Source: Fluctibacter halophilus (GTDB lineage Bacteria; Pseudomonadota; Gammaproteobacteria; Enterobacterales; Alteromonadaceae). From it: a stretch of 64,000 bases of DNA. Positions 61,695-64,000 of this stretch are shown here, piece after piece. The notes beneath the pieces are model-generated. The model had not been told where the DNA came from. It made no database searches and worked only from the letters and a program-made list of their open reading frames with translations. The DNA lies in contig NZ_JAJEWP010000002.1 of the NCBI RefSeq assembly GCF_020687825.1, forward strand, positions 186,001 to 250,000. The letters run 5' to 3'. Made by a program: the position numbers and the translations under genes. Numbering within the stretch: the first letter of the stretch is position 1; each line of letters opens with the position of its first letter.

Positions 61695-62883
61695 CCCAAC
61701 CTGCACTTTCCTGCTGTTGGTCGTGGCCGCCTGTTCGCGTTACGTAGGGGACGCCCAGGCAGCCACTTTTTCTTTGCCTCAAACCTGCCCGCCGAGCTTT
61801 GAGCTGCGGGATGACGGACGTTGCTATCTGGTGTCGCTGTATCAGTTTTACGACTCGGTGCAGAACCGCGGCGTTGGCGGTACCCAAACGGCGTTACCTG
61901 CGCATCGGGATGGGTTTACCCCGGCCCAGATAGGATTGGGAAAATGGCTGTTTTTTGATCCGCTGTTGTCAGGCAACCACCAGTTGTCCTGTGCCAGTTG
62001 TCATCGCCCGGACAAGGGCCTGGCGGATGGCAGGGCGCACAGTATCGGAGTAACCGGTAAACCGGTCAAACGATCGGCGCCGTCACTGTGGAATGTGGGC
62101 TTTCTTGATCACCTGTTCTGGGATGCCCGTGCCGACAGCCTTGAGCAGCAGGCCGCCGGTCCGTTATTCGACCCCAATGAGATGGGTAACACGCCACAGC
62201 AACTGCTGTCAGATCTGGCCAACAGTGAGATTTATCCGGCTCTGTTTAAGGCCGCGTTTCCGCACGCTGAATCACCAAACCTGGCTGACGTAATGACGGC
62301 GCTGGCGGCCTTTCAGAGCACCCTGGTATCGCTCAACAGCCGTTACGACCAGTATGCCCATGGTTATCATCAGGCGCTCAGCGAGCGGGAAATTGAGGGC
62401 CTGAACGTGTTCCGGTCTTTTGTGGCGCGCTGTGCTGAATGTCATCAGCCCCCATTGTTTACCAACAATCAAATTGCCGTGATTGGTGTGCCGGAAGCGC
62501 CGGGTCAACCCTTGGATCCGGGCGCCCAGGTGCCGTTCAATGCGGCCAAATTGCGCGGTGGATTCAAAGTGCCGACCTTGCGCAATGTGACCAAAACCGC
62601 ACCTTACATGCATGCCGGTAATTTTGCCGGGTTGCGCGATGCGGTGGAATTTTACAATAAGGGGCGGGGCCATGCGGTACCGCCCGAAGAGTCGCTGCAG
62701 ATCCATTGGCATATCTGGGATCCGCAACTGACTGATGATGAATTGGATGCCATCGTGACCTTTTTGGGCGCGCTGGATGATGAAAGTCTCATGCCACCGG
62801 TGCCAGTCGCCGTGCCGTCGGGACTGCCACCGGTGGATGCCGATTACCGCGCACCACAAACACACACTCAGACGGGGAAATAA
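61684..62883 (+). CDS. Di-haem cytochrome c peroxidase/MauG-family protein
   Basis: A 399-residue secreted protein with two haem sites: CASCH (about 102) and CAECH (about 250). Surrounding motifs, GKWLFFDPLLSGNHQLSC and LRNVTKTAPYMHAGNFAGL, are those of the bacterial CcpA/MauG family. Members reduce hydrogen peroxide or, in MauG, oxidise another protein. The N-terminal helix MRFNPTCTFLLLVVAACSR may be a signal or lipoprotein-like signal. Third in the order receptor, regulator, cytochromes, beta-helix. Confidence 0.9.
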   Translation: MRFNPTCTFLLLVVAACSRYVGDAQAATFSLPQTCPPSFELRDDGRCYLVSLYQFYDSVQNRGVGGTQTALPAHRDGFTPAQIGLGKWLFFDPLLSGNHQLSCASCHRPDKGLADGRAHSIGVTGKPVKRSAPSLWNVGFLDHLFWDARADSLEQQAAGPLFDPNEMGNTPQQLLSDLANSEIYPALFKAAFPHAESPNLADVMTALAAFQSTLVSLNSRYDQYAHGYHQALSEREIEGLNVFRSFVARCAECHQPPLFTNNQIAVIGVPEAPGQPLDPGAQVPFNAAKLRGGFKVPTLRNVTKTAPYMHAGNFAGLRDAVEFYNKGRGHAVPPEESLQIHWHIWDPQLTDDELDAIVTFLGALDDESLMPPVPVAVPSGLPPVDADYRAPQTHTQTGK

Positions 62884-62884
62884 C

Positions 62885-64000
62885 ATGAACAAAGGACTCG
62901 TTTTTACCGCAGCGGGCGCCGTGATTGCGTTTTTGATCGGTTGGCAAATGGGGACTACCCGCACGCCTGCGCCTACCATTACCTTGAGTCAGGGCGGCGC
63001 GGGCTATGCCGGCGGCTACGACAAGCAGGCAGACCAGGATAATCAGGGCAGCGGCGCTCAGGCCAGAGCACAGGGCCAGGTGCACATTGTCAATGATGGG
63101 GACAGCATCATGGCGGCGGTCAAAGCCGCATCAGCAGGAGACACGATTCAGATCCAGCCAGGCACCTATCATGAAACGGTGTACATCGACAAAGATGACA
63201 TACACCTGGTGGGGGTTATCGAACAAGGACGCTGGCCAACTCTGGATGGGCAAAAAAAGCTCAATGATGCGGTGTTGTATTCCGGCAATGGGGTGGTGGT
63301 GGAGAACCTTAAAATCACAGGGTACAAAGGTAACGGGATCATGGGGCAGGCGGGCAACAACTTCGTCATCCGCAACAACCTGATCATCGACACCGGGGTG
63401 TACGGGATTTTTCCGCAATTGGGAAAAAACGGCGTGGTCGAAGACAATATCATTTCAGGCATTGAAGATGCTGCCATTTACGTGGGCATGAGTGACAATG
63501 TGCACGTGGCGCACAATGAAGTGTTTGATTCGGTGGCCGGGATTGAAATTGAAAACAGCCGTCACGCCATCGTTGAAAACAACTACGTGCACCATAACAC
63601 CGGCGGGATCCTGGCGTTCATCACCCCGGGACTGCCAATCAAAACCACCTATGATGTGATCATCCGCAATAATTTTATTGTTGATAACAACACCGCCAAT
63701 TTTGCCATTCCCGGCTCGACGGTGTCGGGCATTCCGGCTGGGACGGGCATTCTGATCATGGCCGCCGACGATGTGGTGATTGAAGACAACATTATCCGCG
63801 ACAACAAGACCGCCGGCATCATCATTACCGATCACAATAACGCGCCCAATACCACCATCGATCCGGAATCGGATCCTGCGCCGGATCGGGTCAAAATCCT
63901 TAACAACCTGATGCTGAATAACGGCTACGACACTATCGATGAGGCCAAAGCCCTGATGCTGACCGAATTTAAACAGGGTAATCCGGATATCGTGCGGGTG
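62885..64000 (+). CDS. Parallel beta-helix protein, membrane-anchored or exported (runs off right edge)
   Basis: An open frame of 372 codons from ATG 62885 to the edge of the window. The N-terminal signal/anchor MNKGLVFTAAGAVIAFLIGW is followed by a Gly/Gln-rich linker and a repeated N-x-I/F-I pattern (FVIRNNLIIDTGVYGI, VVEDNIISGIEDAAIYVG, HAIVENNYVHHNTGGI, VIIRNNFIVDNNTANF, VVIEDNIIRDNKTAG). This is the right-handed parallel beta-helix pattern of NosD/pectate-lyase type folds. It starts one base after the peroxidase stop. Such proteins are carbohydrate-active or copper-/metal-handling in other settings; the role here is open. Confidence 0.85.
   Translation, partial: MNKGLVFTAAGAVIAFLIGWQMGTTRTPAPTITLSQGGAGYAGGYDKQADQDNQGSGAQARAQGQVHIVNDGDSIMAAVKAASAGDTIQIQPGTYHETVYIDKDDIHLVGVIEQGRWPTLDGQKKLNDAVLYSGNGVVVENLKITGYKGNGIMGQAGNNFVIRNNLIIDTGVYGIFPQLGKNGVVEDNIISGIEDAAIYVGMSDNVHVAHNEVFDSVAGIEIENSRHAIVENNYVHHNTGGILAFITPGLPIKTTYDVIIRNNFIVDNNTANFAIPGSTVSGIPAGTGILIMAADDVVIEDNIIRDNKTAGIIITDHNNAPNTTIDPESDPAPDRVKILNNLMLNNGYDTIDEAKALMLTEFKQGNPDIVRV

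Overview
The window is chromosomal DNA of a marine-type gammaproteobacterium, probably from the Alteromonadales or a nearby order. This rests on the conserved block zapA | ygfB-pepP-ubiH-ubiI near gcvTHP, on RluF-, YbiT- and RlmE-type housekeeping genes, and on the mix of TonB receptor, c-type cytochromes, curli-type lipoproteins and a tyrosine catabolic operon. The backbone is GC-rich; two inserts (about 13.7-26.1 kb and 32.7-33.2 kb) are clearly AT-richer. No rRNA, tRNA, CRISPR array or intact transposase was seen.

Layout. 0-6 kb: the 5' end of zapA, then divergent ygfB-pepP-ubiH-ubiI and a coupled secreted TPR protein. 6-9 kb (minus): secreted amidohydrolase, then a LysR-GNAT pair. 9-13.7 kb: glycine cleavage genes gcvT, gcvH, gcvP, with an intrinsic terminator between gcvH and gcvP. 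13.7-26.1 kb: a defence-type island. Its minus-strand operon runs small HTH-like protein, hsdM, hsdS, PD-(D/E)XK nuclease with a possible modified-base reader domain, DUF429 RNase H-like protein, hsdR, YgjP-type metallopeptidase. A 30-bp perfect palindrome lies in front of it, a convergent membrane protein at the far end and small membrane ORFs behind it. 26-31 kb: RNA and ribosome genes (rluF, ybiT, SpoU-type methyltransferase, rlmE, circularly permuted GTPase). 31-38.9 kb: NTF2-like protein, LysR, HNH insert, parvulin PpiC, CsgG/DUF4810/DUF799 lipoprotein trio, EamA transporter with an AraC regulator, and a YCII/DGPF protein convergent with an ECF42-like sigma factor. 39-46 kb: secreted proteins, VOC protein, serine hydrolase, double cupin, and a PAS-GGDEF-EAL protein.

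46.1-49.4 kb: MarR regulator divergent from hpd-VOC-fah (tyrosine/4-hydroxyphenylpyruvate breakdown), with two tandem MarR-type operators on the hpd promoter. 49.5-56.8 kb: Mpo1-like protein, catalase-like protein, type II NADH dehydrogenase, NTF2-like protein, copper ATPase copA with cueR and a 19-bp-spacer promoter, and a flavin-binding protein. 57-64 kb: TonB-dependent receptor, AraC regulator with a membrane-embedded N-terminal half, di-haem cytochrome c4-like protein, di-haem peroxidase, and a parallel beta-helix protein that runs off the right edge. A 28-bp box (23/28 identical) sits directly against the -35 position of both the receptor and the cytochrome promoter with identical geometry. 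This suggests one regulon under the AraC protein and is the most notable undescribed system I see here. The second is the type I R-M operon with its two embedded accessory nuclease-like genes.
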